From Malachius bipustulatus (taxonomy: Eukaryota; Arthropoda; Insecta; Coleoptera; Melyridae), in assembly GCA_910589415.1 (NCBI GenBank), contig OU342635.1:12214001-12278000 (forward strand): a DNA stretch of 64,000 bases. The letters are read 5' to 3'. The position numbers and the translations under genes were made by a program. Within the stretch, counting starts at the first letter, position 1. The number at the start of each line of letters is the position of its first letter. The notes under the pieces were generated by a model that ran no database searches, was not told the origin of the DNA, and was given only the letters and a program-made list of their open reading frames with translations. Positions 34,301-46,964 of this stretch are shown piece by piece.

Positions 34301-35671
34301 TTGACTGATTCTCTATGGGCAAACTTCACGCCTAACAAACAACAATAACATTGATTGACCATTTTCAAAGAGATGACCTTTGACCTATCATAAATAGATG
34401 CGATATCTCACTTTAACTCGCTTCAATACTCCTCGTCAACTAACTTTAATGTTATTCAATACAAAAATTGATAGAAATGAAAGCGAAGTTTAGACTTAGA
34501 GAGTAAAAAGGGAAAGAGATAAAACTTGTTCATATGATGACACCGTTTGGAATGTTAACAATGGTTATGTTGCTTTTTATGTTTATGTTGAAAAATCAGC
34601 ACACGCAGCTTGAATGAAAAAGTCTAACTGTAATTGGCCACGATGCGTGTGTAATTGTTAATTCAGTGAACGTGCCGAGCTGCGAGTGACTAATATACCT
34701 ACAGGTGTAATTTTTCATTTCACGAGGACATGTAGAATGTCCAGTTCTGTTCAAATTAATTTGGGACAATTTTAATTTTCTAAGGTGTTGTGTGCAAAGA
34801 TGACGGTTATTTAGCTTTCAGACTTCAAACAAAATTAAATGTCTCGTTTTTTAAATTAATTTTTAATTATTATCTAACTAATTTCACTCAATAATAATAA
34901 ATTTTCTTTTTTCAAGAATCGGCAAAATATTTAATGAAATCAAGGTCACAAACACAACAAAAAAGTTGTCCCAAATTTATATGAACAAGTGGGATTGAGA
35001 GTTACCTTACAAGAGTAGTCAAAACTTACGTCAAATTTTTTTTTAAATATAAGTGGACAAAAGCCATCATTGATGATTAATCTCAGAGAAGAATCTATAA
35101 GTAAAAAAGATACTCGCTGTTCCTAAGATACAACCAACAGATATAACTGTTGCCTTCATAAGAAAATAAAGATCTTGTATCTTCAAAGTGTAAGTACTTT
35201 GATGAAAGCTACTGTGTCATAAGGATATTATATAAACCTTATTGAAACACTTAAAACTTACCAACATATTTCCCTAGTTGTTTTCAACACTCTGTTGACT
35301 TTTTAACGATTTCCTAATTTCCAGTCGACAAAAAAACATCGTTGAAAAGAACGAAGTTTTGCAATAACAAAGTTCCGCCAAGAAACGCGAAAACTGCAAG
35401 CTGACTTATCCATTTATCCAGTAAACAGAATTTTTGTAGCCAGTTATTAAAGCTGTATATCTAGCAGCAGCCAAATTAATTTTAAAAGATTTCCCCTCTA
35501 CAGAGTTCTTTCCTAAAATACCTCACTCCGTGAAAACTTTATTATTTTTAAGATATCTTCTTAAATGTATTTTTGTAGACGAACGCCGATATTAATAATT
35601 GAAGTTTGCGGAAACGCTCGGCAAAGGGATCAGTGAAATTCGTTGAACAATACATTTTACATTAATATTAC
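31347..35671. other. Intergenic or intronic DNA
   Basis: No coding frame of note. A GC-richer stretch at 33950-34250 shows no clear exon. No strong repeat was seen. Confidence 0.35.
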
Positions 35672-36868
35672 AGTCTTTTTCTATTGGTTTTCCTCTTTTG
35701 TCAATTGCTTTTCCTTATTTGTCAAATGAGTTTCCCCCATTTATTAAACGTCAGTTTGATTTTTGAATTCAAATTCCTCTTTTGTCAAATGAGATTCCTT
35801 TTATATCAAATGCTTTTCCAATGTTTATATTACTGTCACTGTACCGGGTGGGCATTTAAGAATGAACAGCGGCCATATCTTGGGAAATATTGATCCTACA
35901 GTTTCAAAATGAAAATTTTCCTGACATAAGTGACTATGCGAAATGCAATGAAAATATTTTCAAGATGGCCGCACTTCCGGAAATACCGGAAGTAGACACC
36001 TACTTCGTTAGTTTAACAGGAACACCCTGTAAAATATTATATTTTTAAATGTCTGAAGAAAACGAATACAGGTGGTTTTCACCATTGGAATTTAGATTGA
36101 GCGGTTTATGAGTTATAAACAAGTGAAAATCGCAATTTTCCAACTTCAAAGCAGTGTAGAACTAGAACGGCTCAATATATCTAAAAACGGCTTACATGTC
36201 CCTATCTTAACTTTTTACAAGGTATCATACCATGTGGTTTGAATTTTTATACAGGGTGATGAAAATTAACAGATTTTTCATCACCCTGTAGAAAAATCTA
36301 AACTACATAATATAATACCTTGTAAAAAGTTAAGATAGGGACATGTAAGCCGTTTTTAGATATATTGAGCCGTTCTAGTTCTACACTGCTTTGAAGTTGG
36401 AAAATTGCGATTTTCACTTGTTTATAACTCATAAACCGCTCAATCTAAATTCCAATGGTGACAACCACCTGTATTCGATTTCTTCAGACATTTAAAAAAT
36501 ATAATATTCTACAGGTGTCCCCGTTAAAATAACGAAGTAGGTGTCAACTTCCGGTATTTCCGGAAGTGCGGCCATCTTGAAAATATTTTCATTGCATTTC
36601 GCATAGTCACTTATGTCAGGAAAATTTTCATTTTGAAACTGTAGGATCAATATTTCCCAAGATATGGCCGCTGTTCATTCTTAAATGCCCACCCGGTACG
36701 TAAATGGGAAAAGCAATTGACATAAAGTGAAACTGATTTGACATAAAAGGAAATTGATTGCTAAATCAATGACTGTAATCATTGATAGATAGAAAAATAA
36801 GAAAATAATTTGACAAATAAGGAAAAGCAATTGACAAAAGAGGAAAACCAAAAGCAAAAGACTGTATT
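35672..36868. mobile_element. 1.2-kb nested foldback element with tandem repeats in its arms
   Basis: The outermost arms (35672-35840 and 36700-36868) match as inverted repeats. They contain imperfect ~20-bp units of the form TTTCCTCTTTTGTCAAATGA. Inside them lies a tighter palindrome (35841-36700) starting TACCGGGTGGGCATTTAAG. Within each of its arms there is a reversed TACAGGGTG-type end (36031 left; a degraded one at 36510 right), and at the exact centre a 43-bp palindrome TACAGGGTGATGAAAA...TTTTCATCACCCTGTA (36249-36291). Arms made of short tandem repeats are typical of foldback (FB) elements. Non-coding. Confidence 0.85.
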
Positions 36869-39462
36869 CTGTCTCCGACGAAGAAAATGAGGAGAATTAA
36901 TACACCGACAATAATTATTTTAAAATTTTCGTCCTTTAAACATGCTATAGTGAAGTCGATATATTTTTCTACGACTGTATAACAAAATCATACCCCTTAT
37001 AAAATACAACTTTAAATAATCTGGCCCTCGAAGCAACCGTTAAGAGATCCAGAGAGTATGTGCACTGGCAAATTTTCCCATTTCCCCAAACTACGCCGCA
37101 ATCTTCAGAGAACGAAGAAATTTGATAAAAAATGCAGCTGTTCCATTAGATTCCGAGTGAAAATGAAACGCTTTCGGGAAAACTTTTATAGGAAAAACTC
37201 TTAATTAATTTAGGTATACATGTTATTGTATAATTTACCACAGTTATGAACATAAAAATGGGTATATGCTTGTATTATGCAATACCATGCAGATTATTTT
37301 TATATTCTACTAGAATTAACGGACTAACTGTATGAAAGTAGATTTAACGTAAATAAATGCACCACCACCACCACCACCACTCCTCCTAACTCAATAAGAG
37401 AATATTGAAGAGCAAGGCAAGTTTACGAATTTATGGCGGGTCTTTACAAAAAGTTTGTTGATTTTGCAAGGTTAATAGGTAGGGAAAACATTGCTCTCCG
37501 AAAACCGCACAAACTGGTGTGGTAGTAACGAAATAAAAGGGTGTTCGGGGGTAAGTAACGAGTACCAGGTCGAGGTTTCGACGTTTTCGTGCTCGCTAGT
37601 CCATGTTTTATTTCCAGTTAAATGGAAATCCAGGAGCGGCACGGCAGTCGGCACAATCGGTCGCTAATCAGATTTCCAGAGTACGCAGTCGCCTGTCCCC
37701 ATGTACACAACTTCAACGCCGCTTTTATAGCCCATAAAACCAACACAGATAAATCCCCACTAACTACGAACTCGATGTTCTCCTATTTATTATTTATTTC
37801 GCACGCCATAAATCCAGCAATACGTTTGTGGTGTGGCAAAGTTTCTATTCTAAATCTCTATTAGTCTGTCCTGGGTTAGGAGGAGAGAAGTAACTCATAT
37901 TTCATTCATGCTGAATTTAGCGTTGCTCTACAGTTGTGAAGTTTATAAATAACGGTGCGTTACAACGTTACGAGCTTGTACGGCAATCAAGGGAAATCGG
38001 AACAAACATCAGGCTCCTGGCAATCCTTTTCTGCCTGTTTGCATTACCGCACAAAAGCACGATCCAATAAGCCGCTTGTTACCTCAGCCATAAACAAGGC
38101 GATTCCGTTGTCGATATTTAACTCGGTTTAATCAAAATTTAATAAAACTTCCTTTGAACGAAAGCCAAGAAATTTACTTTAACAATTATACTTACCCACG
38201 GATAATGCAAATTAAAACAAAAATTTAACTATATTTTGATACATTTTGCAATAATTTTAATTAGTGGAATCTTAATTTTGAAGATCGTAGCTGTGAATAT
38301 TTATTACATGTTTGAGAAAAGCTAAAAAGATGCTTATTTTTATCAGCGTACGCAATAAAAAAATGATATAAATCGTGGCATTCTTTCATGCATAATATCC
38401 TTACCTACCATAAATTATTAATAAGAATGACGAAATCCCTCTTGTTTCAACGGAAATAATCCTGTAAGAAAGGCACAATATTTCATGGAATACAAAATAG
38501 CTTTTGGGTCCAGGATTTTTAAATAAATTGAGGAGAAAAAGGGAGAAACAGGAAAAGGGGTAGTAAGAAGATGTCTTATTGCTACCTTCCGGGCGACATC
38601 AGTAATATCTGTTCATTTCAGTGTTTGCATCCAATTAAAAAAGAAGTTTATCATCTGTTCTGTAGGTTGTTTACTCAAAAATATACATGCCAACTTGGAG
38701 ATTCTGAAGGAAAACAATTCTCAAGAATTACGTACATCTGACCTACATAGAGCTTGACACAGGTTGAAGAAATTAAACGGGCACCCTGGCTAGCCCCGTT
38801 ATTATTGGAGCTGCGAAACGGTTAAATTAAGCATAAGTAACTTTTTGTTCTGTTCAATTACAACGTTCTGAGTTTTAACTTAATTACTACAGTCATAAAG
38901 TCAACTCTAGCAGTTAAATACACGGTTAAGTTTTATATTTTTCTCCTTTGTTAATTGAGTTACATAACTATTTTTTATCAAATTATATTCGCATTTTTAT
39001 CAAATGTGAGTGTTTTTTGCTAAATTAAGTTTCTAATTCTTAATAAAATCTAATAGAAGGTCTTAGAATACTTACTATTTAATAAGACACAGCTACGCCC
39101 ATGAATTCTATGATCAAAAATCTGTTACGTTATTATTAAAGAGGCTTACAGATATTCTTTTTTTTCCCGAAAATGGTAACAATAACTAGTTTATAGAATT
39201 CCGGCCATAGAACAGAAAAACCAAAACTGTACAGGATATATCCTGTTTATTTAATCACCTATCCCTATTGACAGAATTTTTGGACTCGATTAAGTACAAT
39301 TTGGAATAGAAGTATAACGATGTTAACTTATAATAATTTTACTAAGAAATATCATAAGAATCGTAAGAAGTGTTCGACAGTTTATTAACTTATCAACAGA
39401 TCAAGACATATTATCATTTTTTTCTACTCCTAACCTTTAATATGCATATTAAATATGAATCA
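36869..39462. other. Unique-looking DNA with a (CAC)7 microsatellite
   Basis: (ACC)n at 37360-37380. The stretch 37540-38110 is less AT-rich and could hold regulatory sequence, but no exon can be defended. The 80-codon frame at 37622-37864 has no recognisable domain. Confidence 0.35.
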
Positions 39463-39515
39463 CCAGTGCTTTAATGGGTCTCATTAAGATACAAATTTTC
39501 ATTAAAGCACTGGTC
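39463..39515. repeat. Perfect 15-bp stem hairpin
   Basis: ACCAGTGCTTTAATG (39463-39477) is followed after 23 bases by its exact inverse (39501-39515). It could be a transposon end pair or a short structured RNA. No further evidence. Confidence 0.55.
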
Positions 39516-39968
39516 AAGCTATCCAATGGCAGAGGAGCATTTGCAATCGAATCGGTTCCTTTTCGCTCACAATCGGGTCGGCAAGCCAACCGAAGTCACA
39601 GAGTTGTCATACTCACGACAAAAATTGCCTTGTGATATAAGTTCTGTATTTCTGAAAAAAAATTCTGAACGTTTATTTAATTTAGAACATAAGTAACATT
39701 CAAAGAAAATTTATCAAGATTTTAGGTATATCGTGTAAAAGATAAGAAGATAAAGTATTATATTATTCGTAGTGCTCCGTGATAGTATTCAAAGCGGCAA
39801 CGCTGCGACCGTCGCGTTGCGCAGGTAAACAATATCGTAATTATTGGCTGTCAATGTTATTAATATTATTATTAATCTCAAAATCAAAGCGTAAAATTCG
39901 GAATTCGAACTTCACATAATAAAAATTACGCAGTAGTGAGTAGTGCCCTTTAAACTTGATACTAAAAC

Positions 39969-40022
39969 ATGTCTAAGCAGAATAATCTTAGCGACGAAGA
40001 GAAAATTTGGTACCTAATATGC
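39969..40022 (+). CDS. Candidate 18-codon first coding exon (speculative)
   Basis: ATG at 39969 in AAAC-ATG context reads MSKQNNLSDEEKIWYLIC and then meets a strong donor, GTAAGC at 40023, with the codon phase intact. Upstream (39770-39850) lies a CpG-containing patch that could be a promoter. No downstream exon was identified, and the peptide matches no family I know. The evidence is composition and splice signal only. Confidence 0.22.
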
Positions 40023-43000
40023 GTAAGCAAATAGCAACCTATCTTAACCTCAATGATCCGCAATTGTACACGGGTCATTGTTAAAATATATAATTTTTTA
40101 ATCTTTTCTATGAAATAAAAAAGGGTCGTAGAAAAAATAGTGTATGGAACTCGCAGATAATGGCTATTAATACGCTCTTATACTCGCGTATTAATAGCCT
40201 TCATTATAAGCTCGTTGCATAATATACTATTTTATCATGTCACTAAAATACTAATAAAAACTCTGTATTATCACTTCCACTATCGTTATCCAGCAAACCA
40301 ATTCGTGTTTGTATAATACGAATTGGATACAAATATTATGGAACCCATTAATTTCACACACAATATAAATTATTAGGTATACTTTAATAAAGGAGGCTGG
40401 ACTCAAAAGCATTAAAAAAATAGCATTAAGAACAAAAACTAAAACAACTTCAAATAATTATTAATTTTAGCCGCGCTAACTGTTATGTAAGTATTTTAGT
40501 GTTGGTAGCATAGCCCTTATAGGTAGTATAATAAGGTCCAGCCGTGCTGAACGAACTTCTACGTACTAAAACAACTTTGATCCAGACCTGCTTTGTATTC
40601 ATTTGCTTATATCAAATAGCCATTAAAATTTAAATTCTACTATAGTAGGATTAACTTTAAAAAGTCAGATGTGACGTCTTACTAACCGTCCGAATTAATA
40701 TTTTTAATTTCACCAGAAAATGTCAAACAGTTAATTGTCAAGTTGTGAACGAGCGTAATTATTGAAGGAATCATTCAAAAAATGAATTGAACCGCTTACG
40801 TCAGTTTGAGAGCCACTGACAACTACATAAAATTTATTCACGTAATGACATTCTATCATCTGTGTTGTGCATTTAATTCTCATTCAAAACCAATGTTGAC
40901 GTATACTTATTTATGCGGGATGGAGTGTTTAGACAAACTGGACGGTTACTATAAAAACCACGTACATGAAACAAAATAAATCGAACTATCAAATGGATGT
41001 GTATTCTTAATCGATACGTATGACTTTTTAGACTTTATTGGACTATAAAGGCGTTTAATTCAGAAACTGGATAATTGCTTACTAAATTTTCAATCATTTT
41101 GACAGCTTAATAAACAATAATTTATGACTTTGTTTTCATCACAAAATTGATTAAGTTGCGATCTTAATCATTAAACACTGAACCATTTTCAAAGCTTTTA
41201 TTTTCTTTCGTATGATCAAATTTGTTAAAATAGTAATATTAGGTAAATAATCCAATACCGCTCCAGAACAATGATTTTCTTTGATGTTGATGATCAATTA
41301 ACTCACTGACAACAGTGTAGCGATACGAAGTAATAGCATACAAAGGTAACAACACTCGAATTCACAAATAATTTAATTTGCATGGTTAGTTAACTAGCAG
41401 TACTGATTTGATGTTAATTGATGCCTCCATCATATTTATTCAATCGATTTGAATGCGTAGACATAAGTATTAGGTACCTTATTTAAGGTGAATGCATTTT
41501 TTCTCAACTAATGTAGGTACATATTTTACAATTTGTTAATTTTCCTTGAAGTCAATAATTTTTTTTTTTATATTTTTTTTTCTTTACGCCAATTTTAGAG
41601 TAGGTATACGTACAAGAGAACCTTTGATCGTGCATTTAATGAAATTATGTAATAAATTCTCTTCATAGTAATATTTTCCTCTATACGCGACACTTAATAA
41701 AGCTTTTAACATATAGTGTTTTACTCTGCAAGTGTAGTTGCCAATTTTTTTTGGACTAAAACTAAAAGTGATTCAAGATTAAAAAGACTTGATGTATGTG
41801 CTTTAAAACCCTTTTACTTTTCGAAATATGTCGCTGCGAATAACATAATAAATAACTTTTTTCATCTAAAATTTTATAAAATATTCCCGGCTGCAAATCC
41901 AGACGAATCGGTGCAAATTTCCCTGGAAATCCTTGCATATCCACTAGGGACAAAACCAATCTTCCCGGTGATACTCGTTGTTATGCAGTAATAAAGTTGG
42001 TGCAAAAATTTTTCACGACTAGAAACAATGGTATCTTCACAGAATGTAGGTACATATGCATTATTCTTTTTACCTGCTTTCGTAGATATATTCATATGTT
42101 TTATGCGAATTATATTTTTAGTGTTGCATTTATAGTTTAATATTCATTTAGGAGATAACAAAAGTGAGAAGCTCTCAAATCTAAATACTTGACAGTTTTA
42201 TACAACTCCAAAATGCAGTTATTGTGAATGTAAAAAATTAATGGATTTAGATCTAGGTACTAATATTTTTTTAGGGTTGATTAATCCTACGAGTGAGTTT
42301 GTCGCCTCAGTGATTTAAAAACGTAATTTTTTATTATCATTACGTCATTTAAGTTATTAATTTAGAAAAAAATTCTTACATGAATAAAAAATAATTATAT
42401 AGTCTGCATAAAAAGAGTTCCAAATTCAAAATCACACGCAAGCGGAAAAGCGGCGAGCGTAACTATTTTTGGTTTCACAAAATGACATTATTTTATACCT
42501 ACACTTATAAGTTATAACTACACTTTTTACTACTGTATAACTACACTTTTTCGGAAACGCTGTAATTATATGAATATGAAAAAGTCACCTGTAATGCTAA
42601 TAAAGAATTTAGTCTTGCCTTCGAATATTTTCCTGCGTAAGAAACGAGAAAACTTTCGTTTTACAGATCGTATCTCACAACAGAAAAAAGATGAAACTGT
42701 GATTGCATGTAAATTTTATTTCTGCTATAAATTTTATGATTCGTCGGACGACCTGAATGCAAATTGATTTTGGAAAATTGTTTCGCGAATGATGAAATTC
42801 CAGCTACCTACATTGTAACGTTGTATGGTATTGCCCTTTTTGTTCCCCAACAATGCATTTTTTAAAACAATACGAGCATTTCATTCAATTTTAGATAAAT
42901 TAGACAAAAGAAATTCCACTGAAGTTGAAGGCAAATTCGACATTTAATATTGTAAAGAGATGAAAAAGCCAAGAAAATTACCTTTTAATAGATAATATTC

Positions 43001-43688
43001 GTTGACGGCCAATAAATTTCTATAGAGGTACTTTTCCATAATTATTTAAATTTAAACTTGCTGTCAGTTTTCGTATCTATTTTGTTCAAAACCTGTTGCA
43101 GATTTATGGGCTCATGTTAGCAAATTACATTTTTTATACAACCCGTCTAGACGATCCCATTAATTTAGGATTTCAAAAGGAATACTGATCTCTGTTCTGA
43201 TATTTGAACTAGGAAACTGTCCACAAGAGACATTGGTCGAGATCAAAATCACTATCACAAAGAGAAAATCGATCACTCTACAATTTTTTGCCGGGATATA
43301 CCCCAGAAAGATCAAAGCATTTGATAGGGATGACAATAAAATTCTCTTTAACTCTTTAACCTTTGTTTAGTTTTCTGTATTCCATTCTATATGATGAAAT
43401 AAGAAATTAATTTAATTTGATGAGAAATCCATGCGAAAAATAGTAAAATACAACTAACTGACAAAGGAATAAATGCTAAAGAAAAGTATTTTTTATAAAT
43501 GTTGACAGTTAATCGTTATTATACGGTCTTCAACAATGGTGAATTGTTTTTCTAATTGTCGAGAATTATTAATTCAAGCCAAAATCCAAACAAAAGAACC
43601 TTTTCTCAACCTACGATGCAGAATTACTCTTCAAAATTTTTAATTAAATTTGTGTTTTCTATTTTTTTTATACACATAAAAATGGATA
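40023..43688. other. AT-rich DNA with one short hairpin
   Basis: A 14-bp perfect stem, GGCTATTAATACGC (40162-40175) with its inverse at 40186-40199, encloses a 10-nt loop. No gene recognised in the rest of the interval; short frames at 41716-42095 and 42570-42767 lack any domain. Confidence 0.4.
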
Positions 43689-44010
43689 TACAGGGTGAGT
43701 CAAATTCGTGCTACCATCATTGGAATCTCGAAAGCTATAAAAGATGCGTGTGTACTCGGGTAAATTGGGACAAAGTTGCTAAATTTAAAGCTCAATTCTG
43801 AGAAAAAAATTATGTTATCTCCGATAGACTTTGAAAAAAATTAAACAAAAACTAAAATATTTTAAATTTTAAATTCCCATCTATATTTTACTTATTTGAA
43901 ATGATATCAAAATACTGAAAGCACATTCTCACGGCCACTTTTTATTTGCTACCAAAATATGAAATAAGCTTCAGGGCTACACGTTTCAAATTTGCGCTGC
44001 CATCTTCAAC
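43689..44010 (+). mobile_element. Half-copy of the TACAGGGTGAGTC element
   Basis: Starts TACAGGGTGAGTCAAATTCG and follows the left two-thirds of the element at 18365-18845 (for example AATTTAAAGCTCAAT and GAAAGCACATTCTCACG). It then loses similarity before a right end appears. Confidence 0.68.
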
Positions 44011-44235
44011 AATTTTTTTTTCTGGATTATGGAAGGAAATGATGACCTCAATTTATTATATTCAGTTTTTTTCTTTTATGAGATTTGTAAATTTCATTAA
44101 AAATTCAACATGGTTCCGGAATAAATTTATAATAAAATAATTTACTTTCTCCACAAAAGTATAGTCATGAAAATATGAATTTATTTGTTATTTTTTTAAC
44201 CCTACGCCATATTGATTAAAAAAAATTCCAAAAAA

Positions 44236-44338
44236 AGTCTGATCCCTTGGGGGCCAGTGTATCCGCCTTCTCGTTACCCTCTAGCCCTGAGTGCCCTGTT
44301 ATCCATACCAGCGTAAGGTTGTTGGTGATCTTAGACAG
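44236..44338 (-). pseudogene. Relic of non-LTR RNase H
   Basis: The minus strand reads SKITNNLT then LVWITGHSGLEGNEKADTLA, the conserved RNase H turn with His and the final Asp. Only this fragment of about 34 codons survives; flanks are unrelated. It differs from the copies at 10.4 kb and 23.6 kb. Confidence 0.7.
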
Positions 44339-44633
44339 TAAGTAAGTGCCTAATCAATAGATTAATAGATTACATGTCTATTTACCAATTTCTACTCTAA
44401 AACCAAAACTTCGTCCAGATTTTCCTGTTCCTTCTGGTGCTACCCCATTTGTTCAGTTGGTTCATAATGATATGGTTGATGGCAATCTTTGGATTTTTGG
44501 GGTGACTACTAGGTATTACTGAAGTGATAAGTTTTTAAAAGTTTATCTCTGTTATTGTATTTTATAATTACTATAAACTGTGACATGCTGTAGTAGAATA
44601 CAGCCACATATACCTATCTACTCATATTATACA

Positions 44634-45445
44634 TACAGGGTGTCCCATCGTATAGAATTCTCGCGAAAAGTACACTTTATAATTAAATTAGAGTATTTTA
44701 TTCGCGACACATTCATGAATAATAATTTAATTCTCTATAATTTGGTCTAATCAGCATGTTTGTAGTGAGCTTAATTAAGCGTGCAGTCGCGAAAAACTAA
44801 TTAAGCGACAAAAAAATCTGATTTTTTTTATATAAATAAATTCTAAATATCAAAAGAAATCCGCCTGTGAAATTAGAAATTGAAAATTTATAAAGCAAAA
44901 ATGCCATTAATTGCAGATAATGTCAAATCAGGCAAAATCAGACATAATTTATGACGATTTTTGTTTGTAAAGCTATTAAATGTGGTGAAAGGTACAAAAG
45001 ATGGTCAAGTGTGCTATAGTTATTTACGACTTAGTTGAGAGTAAACATTTTGCATTCTCCTCTATAAAGGCGGATTTCAATTCTCTGAAATAAGGGTAGA
45101 AACCTTTCTTCAGGTACCTGTTTATTACAACAAAACTGCTTGTTCACAGCATGTGTCTAAAGTTGTAAATTATTGCTGTAGTGACGGGTTTATAATAATA
45201 AGTAATCATAAATTTTATTCCGATTTTATGTTCAACTTTGATGATGGAAAATTACTCAATTATGGTTAAAGATATCGATTAACAAATTACTGTTTCTTAT
45301 GGAAGAAACTTTTTTCTACAAGTGTATCAAAAATCATAGAGATGCGATTAGTATTTCGATATAAAATCGATGTCGAAAATCGAAAGTCGCATTTAATTAA
45401 TTTTACCTTTTTTCGCGAGAATTCTATACGATGGGACACCCGGTA
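44634..45445. mobile_element. 812-bp TIR element (TACAGGGTGTCCCATCG ends)
   Basis: The left 36 bp from TACAGGGTGTCCCATCGTAT to TTCTCGCGAAAA are matched by the inverse of the right end with one change (TACCGGGTG). The interior is AT-rich and non-coding. Confidence 0.78.
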
Positions 45446-46149
45446 TATATATACACACTCCATATGTATAATAAACAAAATATCACAGCTGTGATGAGGT
45501 AATCTATCCTTTTTAAGAAAATGTGAGTTTATGTCTTACGACGAAATGGATTTGAGAGATATTTGAGCTAGGAATTTCCCTTTAAAACTCAAAGCTTTAA
45601 AAAGGTATCGAGAAAACCCACAAGGTTTACTTCAAAAGCAATATGAAAACCTATTGAGGACTATCAAGTATTATTGTTATCATATTAAAGCAAATCTGCT
45701 TTAAAAGCTTCTTTAAAACCAAAAATCATTATTAACTAAAAATAAAAGTTATCATAAAACTATCACAAAACCACAACTGAAGCAAGTCTAAACAGTCTTT
45801 TGATTTAAACAGCATTTAAATTGTTACTTGGGTAGAATCGCATTAAACTGAAATTGACATTTGTAAGCAAATCTTTAGCGAAATTATTCATAAACCCAAA
45901 ACGTGCAGTGATTTAGATATGCATCGCTAGAAAATTAAGATAGGGGCCCAATCGAGTAATTTAGAACTGAATAAATGTTTGTAATTGCCCACAATTTCTC
46001 TTCCAGAGAATAATGTAACCATTTACCATTAAGGTAAATATTTTTAATTTGATCCACTACCACTAGGTATTACAGTATTATAACTAAAATTCACATTGGG
46101 AAATAACCCGAAATATATCCATGAGATATCTCGTACTTTCCCACCGGTG
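45446..46149. other. AT-rich spacer
   Basis: Nothing recognised. Confidence 0.4.
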
Positions 46150-46520
46150 TTAATTGTAGTGTAGGTCAGTGTGTGAGTAGTCAGGATTCTACGTCTCCCG
46201 GGGGTAATAGTGAGTGATTAGCGCTAACGAGGGGTGCATGCTCGTGTAAGGGAGGAGCAATTAAACCTCGGCGTGGCCTCGACAACCGTCACGCGATATG
46301 CAGATCGCGTCCTCGCTGAACTTGATCTTCGCCGGGGGTGACCTCGCGCCACCCTATTTATACCCCTCGCACTATTTATATACTTTACTGGACATGCACA
46401 CCCTGTATTATAGAACCACTTGATCCCTCTAGTCAGGCAGTTTATGAGGAAATTGACAGCAACAGCTGGCAAGGTCGGAACGGCGGAGCACAAACGCAAT
46501 TAATCAAACATCAATCTACT
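46150..46520. promoter_or_regulatory. GC-richer island with two TATA-like boxes
   Basis: About 370 bp of clearly higher GC, rich in CpG (for example CGTCACGCGATATGCAGATCGCG). It holds CCCTATTTATACCCC and CACTATTTATATAC in a row (46354-46383). It could be a promoter of an unseen gene, a solo LTR or a conserved regulatory element. The 91-codon minus frame within it is Arg-rich with no domain. Confidence 0.3.
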
Positions 46521-46964
46521 TCCTGCTGACGAGGTAAATTGTTGACTTATATGATGAAGAATTCTTGAGTAACGGGAACTGGCAGCTAAGTGATACCTTC
46601 GTAGTGCGGGGAGGTCTAATAGGTCTCCCATATTTTGCTTCCCCGAGCAACCCTATTAGCTAGAAGGAACCGAGTGTGTTTATAAGTGAAATTCGCAATG
46701 GGATTACACTTTATGTTCTTAATAAGCTTCTGATTTAAGCCTTTGGGTTCAGGGTTAAAATAGCTATGCCGTTTATAAATTGGATATATACTGATTTAAA
46801 AATAAGTTAAAGTCAAACAAAGTTTAATAGCCTTACAATTCAATCTTGTAGTATTCATTCTATTACCGGTGAGGTACTGTACTTTTCCTACGACCATCTA
46901 GCAATGATGCATAGGTACTTGTTTGCAAATGCATAAACTTTGATTTTAGAAATTAAAAAAAACC
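46521..46964. other. Spacer
   Basis: Nothing recognised. Confidence 0.4.

Noticed and set aside
37360..37380. (CAC)n run as a poly-His or poly-Pro coding tract
   Set aside because: No extended frame around it; treated as a microsatellite.
37622..37864. 80-codon frame in a less AT-rich segment
   Set aside because: No domain, no splice or promoter support.
44403..44523. Plus-strand stretch reading RPDFPVPSGATPFVQLVHN, suggestive of a piggyBac-type N-terminal region
   Set aside because: Too short and without catalytic motifs; the resemblance is too loose to call.
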